Origin: Apostichopus japonicus
Taxonomy: Eukaryota; Echinodermata; Holothuroidea; Aspidochirotida; Stichopodidae
Reading direction: 5' to 3'
Length of the DNA stretch: 64,000 nucleotides
Assembly (NCBI RefSeq): GCF_037975245.1
Contig: NC_092574.1
Span: forward strand, 23,499,713-23,563,712
The notes beneath the pieces were generated by a model, which saw nothing but the letters and a program-made list of their open reading frames with translations, searched no databases and had not been told where the DNA came from. The position numbers were made by a program, and so were the translations under genes. The stretch's first letter is position 1; the number at the start of each line of letters is the position of its first letter. Below, in pieces: positions 1 through 12,342 of the stretch.

Positions 1-1493
1 AATTATTTTAGGGTGATTGTCACTGATGGGGTATATTACCAATGTGAGATGTTTATTACTAGGCTAGTGGAAAGCTTTATCCTTTGCTCTTGTTTATGTA
101 TCTTTTCTATTTCGTTTTAATCAGGATGCTTCTAGTTAGTGTACATTTTTCGATTTTGAAATAAAACTTTCAGTGCATTGCATTGTATACATTTTTGTTT
201 GCGTTTTTTTTCTTCTTCTTTCCTTCCTCATTTGTATTACTCCTGGCCGAGCTACCTTCACTATAGTTTTGAGATGATGTTATGGTGTTATCACCTTGTC
301 TAAGTATAGTTTTTGAAGGCCACTTCCTGAAGTATGAGATGGTTCAGTTAAGTCAAAGCAATTCAACTCTATAATGAACTTTCCACAAATTGTAGCGATG
401 TTCCAAGTCAACTGGAATTGGGGGCAATGAGGGTTCCTACACAACACATTGTGTTACTCCTGGCCAAGCTACCCTCACTATAGTTTTGAGAGTATGCCCT
501 TGTCTTAGAATAGTTTTTGAAGGCCACTTCCTGAAGTATTGGAGGGTTCAGTCAAGTCAAAGCAATTTAACTCTATAATGAACTTTCCACAAATTGTAGC
601 GATGTACCAAAGTCAACTAGGATCGAGGCAATGAAGGTTCCTACACAACATGTTCAGTGGTGTCCAAGAAGCAGACTTATACCATTGGAGGCTATTGTAT
701 CATTTGAGTGTATCCTCCAAAACATTTCAAAAATTATGAGGTAACCCCAATGGTATCTGAAACTAAGTTTAACTGCATGACCAAAGTTTGATTGTACCAT
801 GTCCATGGCACCTTATTTTTTTTTTAATTCAAAGGATGCAGGGGTGTAGTGTGCATCGCTATAGTTTACCACTCTCCCTTCTCTAACCTCAGTGACACTT
901 CTGAAACAATGAGTTGAGGGTCATCATAATTAGATGGGGTTTCAGATATAAGTGTGGGGCAATGTTTGGTTCAATATAAGTTCTTGCTGTGCAGTATACT
1001 TTGGATACGTTGATAACATTTCTAGTGTCGGAAGGTACCAAAGTTTGAAACTGAATGAAAGATTCCGCCTAGCCGATGCACTGCCACGGCGTACATCACA
1101 TAATAAGAAGCAGTCATCGTGTCATGAAAAGGTGATAGCCTATCGAATATCAGTGATCATGTGGCCGTCCTCGTTTCGTCTGGAAGTTTTTGTCCAGAGG
1201 GTACCCAGACTAGCTACGACACAGATTAGGGCGATTGGCCAATTGCCAATATTTCCTAGAAGTAAAGAAGTGTTTACTTGCTACACGATACGACCCATAA
1301 AGGTATCCGTTAGAAATGACGTAGCAATTGATCTTTTACTCGAATGGCATATATGCGGTATAACGCCCAGACCGCTGACAACACAGTGACCTGTGTGTGT
1401 AAATGATCGACTGTGTACCATATAGTACTGTCTTCAAGATCCAGGATCATAATGTAACAGCCAGGCAAATGAATTGCTTTCGGAATACGAAAA
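1..1493. other. Region upstream of the THAP-SAP30 gene
   Basis: Apart from the tandem duplication at 238-650 I see no recognisable gene here. The open frame at 952-1389 resembles no family I know and has ordinary non-coding composition. The 5' UTR and promoter of the downstream gene probably lie in the last few hundred bases, but no TATA box or other clear core element stands out. Confidence 0.5.
238..650. repeat. Two-copy tandem duplication, period about 217 bp
   Basis: Copy one starts at 238 and copy two at 455, both with TACTCCTGGCC. The copies stay recognisably alike to about 650, sharing GAAGGCCACTTCCTGAAGTA, the stretch TAATGAACTTTCCACAAATT and GGTTCCTACACAACA. They differ by scattered substitutions and a short indel near 275/492, so this is an old local duplication rather than an assembly artefact. 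Confidence 0.85.
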
Positions 1494-4400
1494 ATGCCGC
1501 ATTGCCAAGTTCGGGGCTGTTCTAACAATTCGTCGAGGCATCGGAAAAGTTTCTATTCTATTCCCAATCCAAAAACCCGGCCGGAACTGTGCAAGAAGTG
1601 GCTGGGAGCTATTTCAATTGATAAATTTGATATTGACACTTACACATTTCACATCGATAACGTTGTGTGTGAAGATCATTTTACCGAAGACTGCTACCAG
1701 GAGAATATGATGGCGAAGTTGTTAGGATATGAGCCTAAGCACAAATTATTAAAACGCGATGCTGTTCCAACACTTTTCGATAGGGTCCCAACCTCAAAAA
1801 TATTTCGACGTCCGAAAGAAGCAAAATCTGAAAGCAAACAAACGGGAACATCGAAGGTTAGTAACCAAATAATTCAGGAATCACATAGTATAGGCCTGTG
1901 CTATAATATCTAGGCTTTCACAGAAGCCTCTATAATTAAGGTGTAATAAAAGTTGTAGGCTGTAGTAACCAATGTAGCTTAATGTTCTCTCAACAAGTGG
2001 TTAATATATTGGTTATATCAAGGATGCAATAATCAGAATTGTTGTCTTCCATTGTGCCTGAGGAAACTGCATCTTTGGATCAAATTACTAGATTCTTTCC
2101 TCTCCATTTACTTTATTATTCTTTGACTCTCCCATGCTTTGCCTCTCCCATGCTTTCCCTTTTCACACTGTCGTGGCAAGGCACCATGTGCATCCTTTCG
2201 ATGAATACTGGAGCAATACGAAGGTTCATAAATAAATTATTACTATTATTTGTGTAAAGAACCAGGTGGTTATAAGGGGAGTCTCTGGTGATGACATCCA
2301 TGGGGGGGGGGGGGGAGAGGGAGATCGAGGTACAGTATGGCGAGAAAAGACAGAACTCAATTGTTTTTCTTTAGTGTCTGTTAGTATTTCTGCCCCGCTA
2401 GCAAGCTCTCAAAGAGATTTTGATGATAAACTACAGCAGGAAAAAATGTGGAAAATATACATACTTTTTTTTTTCATGCTTTAGTCTTAGACTTCATGTG
2501 TGTGCCACTTTGTGCATGATCCTTTTCATGGGTTCTTACCCTCCAAGTCAGGGAGTTTTGGAAGGCCAAAATGCAATAAACTAGTGCCCTACATTTGCCT
2601 AGAATTATATTGTGAAGACTTAATTCTTCATCCTGTCAAGTAACGTTTGGTAATGGATTCCCCTTTCTGAAATCCTAAAACAAAATCATGGTCATCCATG
2701 TCTCAAAAGGGGGTAGACCATAGGAATCCTTGCTATCTCCCCCCCCCCCTCTGCACTATCAAGCACTAGCCCCATTGCAGTAGCCCCATCGCACTATCAA
2801 GTAACTATGTTGATAGAATTGCATCACTGCAGGCTTCAGTGTGAAAGCCACATTTATTTTGTTTGCAGAGTTGGTTACTATGGCAGTATAGTTTTGCTAC
2901 ATACAGTTGACTCAGTGGTGTGGGCAACAGGGGCCAGAAGTGGCCTCACTCCCCCTCCACATCTATCATTGGTCAGAGTGAAATGGTTCAGTTCAGGTTT
3001 TTTTTTTACATAATTCTGGGGAAGAATTAGACCAACTCTTCAATTGTAAACCCCTTTTTCAACCTCTACACAATAATACAAGAGTATTTAACCAAACCGT
3101 GGTTAAGGGATATAATAGTAGACTTAATTTATATGCTAAGTACACCTCAGAATTCACCATTTGACATCTAAAATTGTAATTATCTTTCCTGGGAGAGCAC
3201 CCCTGTAGACCCCTACATTAGTGGGTGCTACCCCCTCCCCCACCCCCATGGTAGATCCTTTATTCACTTCCAGTCCTTTCATTTAGGTTCATTCTCTGCT
3301 CAATACAACAGCTACCTAATACACACAAGATTTTCTTAAAACTTACATTTTACAGAGTTTATTTTATTCACATGTTAATGTACATGGGGGTCTGCAAATC
3401 CATTGAAATTCAAAGGTCCATGGTGTTGTTCTTCAGTGGTTCCTAAATAAATGTGCACACTATGGATGTCATTTTACCTCCATCAGTATTTGAGAAAGTG
3501 TTACTCTTGTCCATCAATTTATGGGAACATTAAAAGTCATTAGCGTGGCCCAATTTTTCGTACTTTTCTAGAGGCTGTGATCCTCCAAATTATTCCAAGA
3601 CATTTAAGGCTGTTCAATGCTAGAAGTTCTCAGTGTGGATAATAACTCTAAAGGCCCGGTCACACTATACCGATTTTTTATCGGAATACTATCCGATTTT
3701 CCCGGAGGAATCGAAACAGCCACTTTTTCGTTCGGGTCTTCTAGCCACAGTGATAAGGGACCTGATTTGCTATTTGTTGAGCCATTCCGATGTGGAATAG
3801 CCCTCTCCTAACTTTTGATATTGACTCCGTTTCCTTTTATCGGATAGCTATCCGATTTCTCTTCCGATTTTCATCGTTTTTTGATGTGACGTCACTTCAG
3901 AATGTAGTCCGTTCCAGAACCCCTCAGATTTGGAGTAGGTATTCGAATATTCCACTGCATTCATTACATTCACTACCAAAAACCTCACTCTTCGGCCTAA
4001 AATCTGAAAAATCGGACCGTATTCCGATAAAATATCGCTGTAGTGTGACCGGGCCTTTAGAGTGGCAGGTAAAATAGCATGGGTGACCTTTAACTGAAAT
4101 TCTAACATATTTGGAGGCAATATCAATGACCTTTAAGTGGCTGTCCCAGGGACAGATACTGGTCATTCTCTGACTGCAGTTGTATACCGAATTGTTCCTT
4201 ATGTTGTTTGCGAATACAGACAAGGAAATGATCATTGTAAAACGATTGCAGTATTGAAAGTAATATGAGATACCATGAATGTTTAATTAAGTACTGTGTT
4301 TAGTCATTGACAGCAACGGTCATTAACGACCACCGTACAAATATAATTATTTATAATAGGCCTTGAGGTGCTGAAAGTATTCCAATGCCGATTACAGTTT

Positions 4401-7400
4401 GTAGTATATTTTCAAACCACTTGGGCGCGATGTAAACAACAGTATACAGTGTGTATTGTATTGAGCACGGAAATACAGCATGATAGGCCACACACTGGTT
4501 ACATAGCAGTACACGATTACATTGCACTGTTCCGCAACTAAGCACAGGCCTATACGTACTCCACAGCATTTTAACTTCAACGTTGCATTCATAATCTGTT
4601 TTCCATATCGTAAATTGTTTCCTCGTTTATATTTTAATACATGCCACGCCAGTATGAGTGAGAAGGTAAATATGGTCTTGTCTGAATATTCATCATGAAG
4701 ATTCTGACATAGTTTTGATAGTCTAACTAGACCGTAGTTATTAATCTTATTCATTGTTAATGCAAACGGTGTCCTAACGCGTAGCGTTAACTTGTACACA
4801 TTATTACCAAGACAAAGCCAAGGTTAAACAAGCTAGCTTAAAGTGCTTTACTTCCTAGCCTATATTCCATATTTTATCCTTTTCTTTACTCTATTCTTCA
4901 ATGTCTTTATTTATTTATTTATTCCTGCTTGACTGTCACAAGCTTTATTACACTGAAAATGTGGCCTAGCCTAGGCCAATATCGTTTTAAATGTGTCAGA
5001 CTTCAGGCATGTGCTATCTCCGTGTAACAGCATATTTTACCCTATGATTCTGTTTCTTCACAAAGGTTGCAAAAGTGAATGGTTTTGCTGCAGCAGTACA
5101 TGATGATCACAGTGGGGATGTTGGTCATGGACAGATTTGCTGTTTAATGGATGACAGTGTGAGATGTAAAAGACCAGCTGGAAATGCCTGCTACAGCAAG
5201 AGAATAGCTAAAACTGTACAGCAAAGAAAATTAAAGCTGAACATTGATCACAGTGTAAGTAGTAAGATGAATTGTTATAATGTGAAATTTTCCATATCAT
5301 TGGCATTTGTTATTACTGTTTGAAAAGAGGAAAATGCTCCCACTGAATTAGTGAATGTCAGAGTTGTTTATATTTTCATTAGTGTAATAATTTCACACTA
5401 GAGCTGCTGACTGTTTATAAGCAAGGTCTGGATGGTTTGAACTGTATGTATAAATTAGTCGTGCTTAATAAAAGAACCAAACTTTGTGAAATTAAGTACC
5501 TAATCGCATATTAATGTGATGTTACCATTTATTTTTATAAGCATTTGTTGGGATGGAAAGTGGTTTGAATGAGCATATTTTATTCTGAATAGGCAGAAAG
5601 TGGCATTAATTTACATTCCATCGCTTCATTAAGGTCGCAATCTAGGCAATCTATGTCCGATGTCATCAAGTTTCTCTTGCATATTTCAACCTCTTCATCC
5701 CATTCCATATATTTGTTTTCAATTATGGTGTGTAAAGTAAAACATGACAGCAATATAACTGTTGAAATTACTGATAAATTGTATAGCTCACAGTTACCGT
5801 ACAATAGTGAATGATTCCACTTTACCTCCGTAGGTTCGACATATCTACATTTGTGATTTCCACAAAAGCAAGATCCACAGTGTCAGAAATAATAAACGTA
5901 AACGAAAGACAAGTGAAGATGATGGGACAATCTCTCCTGTTCACGATGCTGATGTACCAGAGGTAGGCAACTTGCTGCTTATATGTCATTTTGGGAGATC
6001 AAACCCTGGTCACTTTAAATTGTGCAATGATCTGGGACGTTGACAGGGCAGCAATACTATGAATGTAAACTTAGTTTATTATACATTTGAAAAGAAATTT
6101 ACCTTAACCCTGCTCTTTCTCAGGGATGTATAGACCTTTGCCTAGACCGCTAGTAGTCAAGCTTTTTTTGTTGGTGACCCAGATTTTCACCTTCATCATC
6201 TTGGCAACCTTACAGTGGCAGATCTTGGGGTCTGGGGAAGGAGGTTCCCCTCCCTTTTGAGAATTTTTTTTGATTGATTATTTATATTTCATTATAGGTG
6301 CATAGTTGCAAAATTGTGTCTATAATTGGCAAATTTTGAAGTTATTTATATTCAAGACATTTTCCACAAAATACAGCAATTGTTTCCTTCAGAACTTTTT
6401 AGCAACCCACCAAATCGTTTTGACAACCCTAAAAAGGGTCGCGACTACCAGCTCGAATACCAGGGGCCTGTATCATTTTTTATCCTCAATGGTGTGGCTT
6501 GATTAATTTCTGCTTAGAACTAACACGTAGTGTGAAAGGTGTTATTTTCATCCATTGCATTAAAATCATTAAGTGGATCAGTTTGGTTCTCACATTTTGT
6601 TTTAGTTTTTGTGTATTCGTGTAAGGTCATGACAATTTAGATTGGCTTGAAAGAGAATCTTACTTGATTCATGTCTCGCAAAGGTAAAACCTAAATTAAG
6701 TAAATAACCAGGCACTAACTGGTGTCACATAGTAATATTGTTTATACAGCCAGCCAGCCAGCTAATGAAAGAGGTTTACTGACTTAAAAGATTTGTAAAA
6801 CCTGGTTTACCGGACACATAGGAACTGGAAGTTGTATGAATAAAGGAAGATTTTCGATTGGTCAGTTTCGTATTATCTAGGCTAAGTTTTGATACCTGCT
6901 TAACTTTCAAAAGCAACAGACTTTCCCAAGACTTTATATAAATGTTGTTAGCAAATATAGTAAGATTCTTTCCAAATTGCTTCAGAGGATGTACCAGCTC
7001 ACATGAATTATCATGTAACTGAAATCATTGCAGTACTGCAACTTATAAAACATGTTGTTAATGGAGGATAAACTGGTGAAGGATTTCTTGATCGATACTT
7101 TCTCCTTCAACAGGTGGACCTCTATGCTCTACAGGTGAACACTCTCAGAAGGTATAAGAAACATTTCAAGATACAGACTAAACCAGGCCTGAACAAAGCC
7201 CAGTTAGCAGAGGTAAGTCTAATCGATTGCAAAGTCAGCCAAGCGGAAGAACTGTTGTCCTTCACTGTGCACAACATGGACCTTGCATGTTGCATTCTTT
7301 CTTTCAAAAAAGACAGAATTTCTGCACTTTGCAAATGATCTACCATGATATAACTACATCCCTTAGCATTTCACATCAACAATCTAAAATTTAAAGATAT

Positions 7401-7909
7401 TTTCACATTCTTGCTGTTTCTAAATGAAATATTGAATCAAATTCCTACTCAGGTTTTTTGAGGGCTAAAGAGAAGGTTTATTGAAGCTGTGTAGTTCATT
7501 GTCTCTGAACCCAGTTTACAATTTACATGTCGTGTGGTTTTTCTTAAATTTTGAAGCATCCCTGTAGCGTATAACCACGGTATAAAATTGGCTCTGCAGA
7601 TACTGCCCAACTCTCCATTTTAAGGGTTTTATGCATTAAAATTCTATCCCTTCCCAGGCTTGAACTTAACCCACCGTTCAATCATGTTATTGTTCCAGTG
7701 TTCAAAATTACACATTTTTGCTGTAGTCACAACACCAGATACAGCTGCTAACCTTGCTAATTTATGGTTATCATGTCTTGATTGCGCAGATCGTTGCCAA
7801 GCATTTCAAGACTTTACCAGTGAAAGAGAAGGACGCCCTCACATACTTCATCTACATGGTAAAGAACAACAAGAGTCGATTCGATCAGAAGAATAACGAT
7901 AATGTCTAA
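1494..7909 (+). CDS. SAP30L-like: THAP domain-SAP30 (Sin3/HDAC corepressor) fusion protein, 5 exons, 299 aa
   Basis: Predicted nuclear corepressor subunit linking sequence-specific DNA binding to the Sin3-histone deacetylase complex. Exons: 1494-1856, 5066-5254, 5834-5962, 7114-7212, 7790-7909, all joined in phase 0. Residues 1-95 form a full THAP domain: C4, C9, C59 and H62 as the C2CH zinc ligands, with P26, W36, F63 and the terminal AVPTLF box (90-95). Residues 144-209 match the SAP30 zinc finger (C146/C147, C155, C191, H194) followed by a basic KRKRK stretch. Residues 228-290 match the Sin3-binding region (LQVNTLRRYKKHF, GLNKAQLAE, FIYMVKNNKS). The SAP30 part resembles vertebrate SAP30L more than SAP30. 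Exon 2 has no ATG of its own and is closed upstream by a TGA at 5045-5047, so it needs an upstream coding exon; the THAP exon supplies one in phase. Reading through the exon 1 donor would give a 139-residue THAP-only product ending at 1913. SAP30 identity is near certain; the fusion still needs a transcript. Confidence 0.88.
3646..4062. mobile_element. MITE-like element with ~22-bp terminal inverted repeats, in THAP-SAP30 intron 1
   Basis: Both ends carry AAAGGCCCGGTCACACTA in opposite orientation, each preceded by CTCT. Inside the ends a second layer of inverted repeats built on TATCGGAATAC and TCCGATTTT is visible. No transposase frame is present. A clear target duplication was not found. 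It separates the THAP exon from the SAP30 exons and contains a perfect TGACGTCA at 3887-3894. Confidence 0.8.
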
Positions 7910-8935
7910 TCTGGAGGCAAGGAACTATCAGCCATTAATTGTGGAAGTAACATCCTAAAGTCAGTGGTAGCATCTGATTTGTCAGCCAAGGAACTATGAC
8001 CTTGAGAACAATTAAACTGTGGTATTGTCTCTTTAATAGCAGTGTGCATATGGCCATGTTTTGGTTTAGTACATTTGATGGCATTACTGCATTAGCAAAG
8101 ACAAAGGTCTTCGCTTCTGTGAGCCTTTAGCCAGAGATTCACATGGTGGAAAATTGATATTCAGTCAATGTGTAATAATATCAAAATACTTACATTACTG
8201 GCCCGGCTTACAAATGAAGAACAGTGTTTCATACTAGATGGTGATGTGAACCATGTGATGTGAAGTTTATTTATAATCAAGTACAGTCTCTGGTGAATTC
8301 TTGCCATGGCAAAGGAGAATGAGCAATAATTAAGAGAAAGGCAACATATTCCTGACTAGTGAGCAGTAGGTTTACTCGGATACAGCTTTGAACAACATTG
8401 TGCAACAAAGTACACAATGTAGGCTCAATTGCAGACCCCTCCCTCCACCCTATATCCCAACCAACTTTTTTTCTGGGTAGGAAATGTCCTTTAGTGTTGA
8501 GGGGACATCAACTTTTGTGTCAGATGCCACAAAACAGGTTGCAAAATATAGCACCATTTTGCATCTATGTACCCTCATTTATATACAAATATAGATCACC
8601 CACCTGGAAGGTACATATCGTCAGAGAATGCAACCTCCCCCCCCCACCCTCTCCCTTCATAGAATACAATTTATGTATGTCACTGTATGTAACATGGTAT
8701 GTCTCAATCCTTTGCCAATTCCTGGGTGTTTGTGAAGGCTTGCTCTGTTGATGTATGACTCTACTTGTGCCATGCTCTCTCAGGTCGACACAGTAGCAGC
8801 GAGATTATACTCACCTTTTACCCCAATGTTATAAAGCCAAACCAAAGAGAAGAGTTGCTAATTTTATCCTTGATGATGGTCACTACAATGCAAAAAGAAA
8901 TTTTGTTTATTAAATAAATTTGATGTAGCAGAACA
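7910..8935 (+). other. Probable 3' UTR of THAP-SAP30
   Basis: No coding frame follows the TAA at 7907-7909. The first canonical AATAAA downstream on this strand is at 8913-8918, which would give a 3' UTR of about 1 kb. The assignment is inferred from that signal alone. Confidence 0.4.
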
Positions 8936-9171
8936 CAAATACCTAGTTAACACAATCTTTCGCAAGTGTAACATTCAAGAGATGTTTAAATGTATGTTTG
9001 ACTTGTTGTTCACCCACACATGTGCATTGCATGCATGTGCTACATACTTCTTGACTGTGTTATATTATGCAGTAATGCTAACATTTTGTTCACAAAACTG
9101 TAGACCTTTATAATAAGACATATTTTTTATAGCTTTGCATAAATTTGAGGTGGGAGAAAGTGTGTGATGAG

Positions 9172-9525
9172 CAGTGGAGGTGCTATGGGGGCCATGAGGG
9201 AGGAAATTCCCCCCGCCCCCCAGAGATTTCCCCTTGCCCCCAGTTTCCCCCACTCAGATCTGCTACTTATCCAAAATATATAGAATTAAGCTAACTGTCT
9301 GTAGTAGAAGCAGTGCAATGCAATGCATTAATGTGAAAAACTGTCAATCGATAGCACCATTTTGCGTCTAAGTCACTTGTAGAAAAATTCCCAAAGGGCA
9401 GAGGCAACCCATCCCCCTAGAACCCTCTCCCATATCAGTGTTATATTTTTTGCCCCCACAATAATATTCCTTTCCCCTAGTTACTCCCCTCTCCTGCCAG
9501 ATTGCCTTGGCTGGTACAGCCACTA
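9172..9525. mobile_element. Small hAT-like non-autonomous element with 8-bp target duplication
   Basis: The 354-bp segment is flanked by perfect direct repeats GTGATGAG at 9164-9171 and 9526-9533. Its ends, CAGTGGAGGTGCTA and the complement TAGTGGCTGTACC, form short imperfect inverted repeats. An 8-bp duplication and a CAGTGG terminus are typical of hAT elements. The interior is rich in C runs and has no transposase frame. Confidence 0.65.
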
Positions 9526-10479
9526 GTGATGAGGGTGGGGTGGAAGGTGGGGGAGGGTAAGTAGAGAGAGATCTGGGAATTATAAAAGAGGAAATTGTAC
9601 TTAGTGAAGAAATCTGATGTGCACTCATTGAAAGCTATCACTATAAAACTTACTTTTTAATCGAAAGTGAACCTCTTCAATTTGAAGACTAAAAGTAGGT
9701 GAAATTGTCTGAAAGACAAGTAATAGTTTGTAGCACATGAAGATCAAGTTTTGTTATACAGGTGAAGTCTCATCAGAGCTTTTTGTAATTTGGAGGATTG
9801 TTTGATCCTAATCTCTTTTGTCATAGTTATGCTCTTAGGTTTCTAGACTGGTTGAAATGTGGATGTCATTGTGTGAACTCGAAGCGTTAGTTTTCTCTTC
9901 CCATACAAGTAGAAAAGCTGTTGCAATTGCTCTTACAAGTGAAATGTTGGTTTTCCAACAGAAGTTTCCAAGTTATAAATGTTGATCCTATTATAGGGGG
10001 TGTAGCCCTGGGGTTAATGGAAGCTGACGCTATAATGTAGGAGAAGGGTCTGGGGTTCTTCCCCCTGGTTGGTGTAAAAATTACTTTTGAATTTTTGTGT
10101 GAGGTTTGAAAGGATTTGGTATGTGTGGCCTTGGTTAAGTTGACTAGAATGTTCCTTCAATTAAGTTCTTATTTATGTATTGTTTATGATGTGTATGTTG
10201 CATGTTACACATACATATATCCAACATCCTATTTAGAGTGCTGGCTGTTAAACACATTTCTGGACGTAACGTTTGGAATAATTTGATTTCAGATTATGCT
10301 GAGGGGAAAAAGTTAACTGTGAGGAGCCTTGTATGGTAGTTAGTGTTGTAATAGGTCATGACTGGAGTCACTAAAGTTTAAAAGTAAAGTGACAAGTTCA
10401 TCAGTTTTACTTCCCCCATAGAGATAATGATATGGCATGACTTAAACCAGTCAAATCACTGAAAATGACTTAATCATCG

Positions 10480-10700
10480 ACCCTAAAATGGTGCGATTGG
10501 TTGCAACTCTGGTGGATAATGGGCTTGCTGGTTTTAGGGGTTCAATCCCAAGCCAGACTGGCCAGATTATAACCTCTCTGGTATTCTCCAGGTTACGGAA
10601 GGAAACCCACTGGGCATTCTTCCATTTCTGATTTTAGACTCTCAGGAAAATGGGTAAAAGTAAGGTTGTTGTGGCTTCACAGTAGCATTTGTCTGTGGTC
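10480..10700 (+). repeat. Possible degraded tRNA-derived SINE
   Basis: GGGGTTCAATCCC at about 10537-10549 resembles a tRNA B box, and TGGTTGCAACTCTGGTGG about 40 bases upstream could be a decayed A box. There is no cloverleaf and no clear A-rich tail. This is a weak call from promoter-like motifs only. Confidence 0.25.
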
Positions 10701-11913
10701 TCCATATTTTACCATTAACAAGAATATCTGTGAGTAAGGATATCTTCAGTGGTTATTTCAGTCTGTAAGAAAGAGGTGAAAGGGTGGTTTACACTTAGAT
10801 TCTAGTTGGTGAGTACTAGACCAGGTTTTGCTTTGGCAGAGGTCAAAAGTTCATTTGACTTTAACAGAAACTTAATTCTGAAAACTTTGCTAAAAATATT
10901 AACTTGAGCAACAAATTTGGCTGAACTTTGTCCCTCTCATGAAAATGCTAGAACATTTTGATATAGTGAAGAGGCTTTAGAGGTCAAAGGTCACTTTTCA
11001 TCAGAAAAGGGAAAAAAAGTGCAGATCTTTATGTGGGAATGATGCAACCAAGTCTGTTTGTTGCAGTTGAAAACTAGTTTCCCCTCGAATCTTATTTCAT
11101 TTCTAACGTTAAAGCCAAAAACGTTGTGTTGACTGGTTTAATGTGAGATTTAGAATGAGATGCATTTACTTGTGGATGTATTGTACATATGTGAGTGTGT
11201 GTTATGACTATTGAAAAGTAATAAACTTGTACAGAAATAAAGTGCTTTGATTCTGATAATTATTTGATACTTAAATGAACCTCTTAGAACGGCTGGTTGC
11301 TTTTGCATTATAATCGTTCTCTCCATCAATTTAAAGGGAAAGTGTATTGCTAACCTGTTCTTATCACACACAGCTATATATTTCTAAAGTCTTGAAAGGG
11401 TCTGTTTCAATCAAAACACAGAGCCTAGACTGGAAATTGAATTATTTGGTCCATCTCCGCACCCCTATGTTGATGAAGAAATGTTCAAAGACCTCCACCC
11501 CCCCCCACTAGGAGGGACTATCACCAATGACCTCAGCCCAATCATGATTGTGGCCAAGGTCAGGAAGATGTCTCCTTGCAGACTCCATTGACCTCACAGA
11601 TCACCCAAATGAGTGTCTTGAACACCCCAGGAGTCAGCATATACCCCAGGTTGGGAAAAGTGGACTTAGAGCCATAGATCTGCCGACCCCACTTTCACAT
11701 CAGTGCTACCTAGCTTTAAAACTTTAGCTTACTTCCATCTGCCTGGAATGCAACCTTTTTGTTACTCTTTCTGGAGATAATAACCAATGGTTAACTGTTC
11801 ATTCTGGGGTGATAATAACAACTAGAATTTCATAAACTTCGCATAAAATATTGCTTTTATAGTGATGAGTAAAAAAAAAATCTAAAAAGAGACACGAGGT
11901 ACTATTTTATGTC

Positions 11914-11919
11914 TTTATT
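11914..11919 (-). terminator. Candidate polyadenylation signal of the Maf gene
   Basis: AATAAA on the minus strand, about 1.3 kb past the Maf stop codon at 13219. Another copy near 12861 lies inside the MITE. The choice between them cannot be made from sequence alone. Confidence 0.3.
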
Positions 11920-12342
11920 AAGTTCCAGAAATAACAAGTAATAAAAATCTTTAAATTAAGGGCTTACACTACAGCCAGGGACATTCGTGTGGGGTGTTGG
12001 GGAGAGGGGGGGGGGGTGGAATTCCACATAAAGACAGAGATCAACATAAACAGACCTGGGACTTAACCAAAATCTGCTACAGATAAGCAGGAAAATCAAT
12101 GAAGAGGGACAAGCAGTTGGGTTTGTTAACTGCCACCTGTAGAAAGGTGAATGATAGGGTTCCAAAGTGGAAGTACCCATCAAACTAAGACACCATGCTC
12201 GCTCTTGTACAGTACAATCCCTACTTCCCTGTTACACAACTCCTGCTCAAATCTTTCAAATGACTTGCCTAGATGCTGCCCTTATATGCAAGCCCAGAAG
12301 AAACTTAAATAGTGACAAATTGCAACAGTTTATTTCAAAAGC

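Larger units (their letters stand above)
9534..12342. other. Intergenic DNA between THAP-SAP30 and the Maf gene
   Basis: No supported coding exon was found. The segment includes a possible degraded SINE near 10480-10700. The right part may be beyond or inside the 3' UTR of the minus-strand Maf gene, for which an AATAAA (plus-strand TTTATT at 11914-11919) is the best polyadenylation candidate. Confidence 0.45.

Noticed and set aside
952-1389. 145-codon open frame upstream of the THAP exon
   Set aside because: No recognisable domain, begins with a non-ATG codon and shows no splice or codon pattern suggesting a gene.
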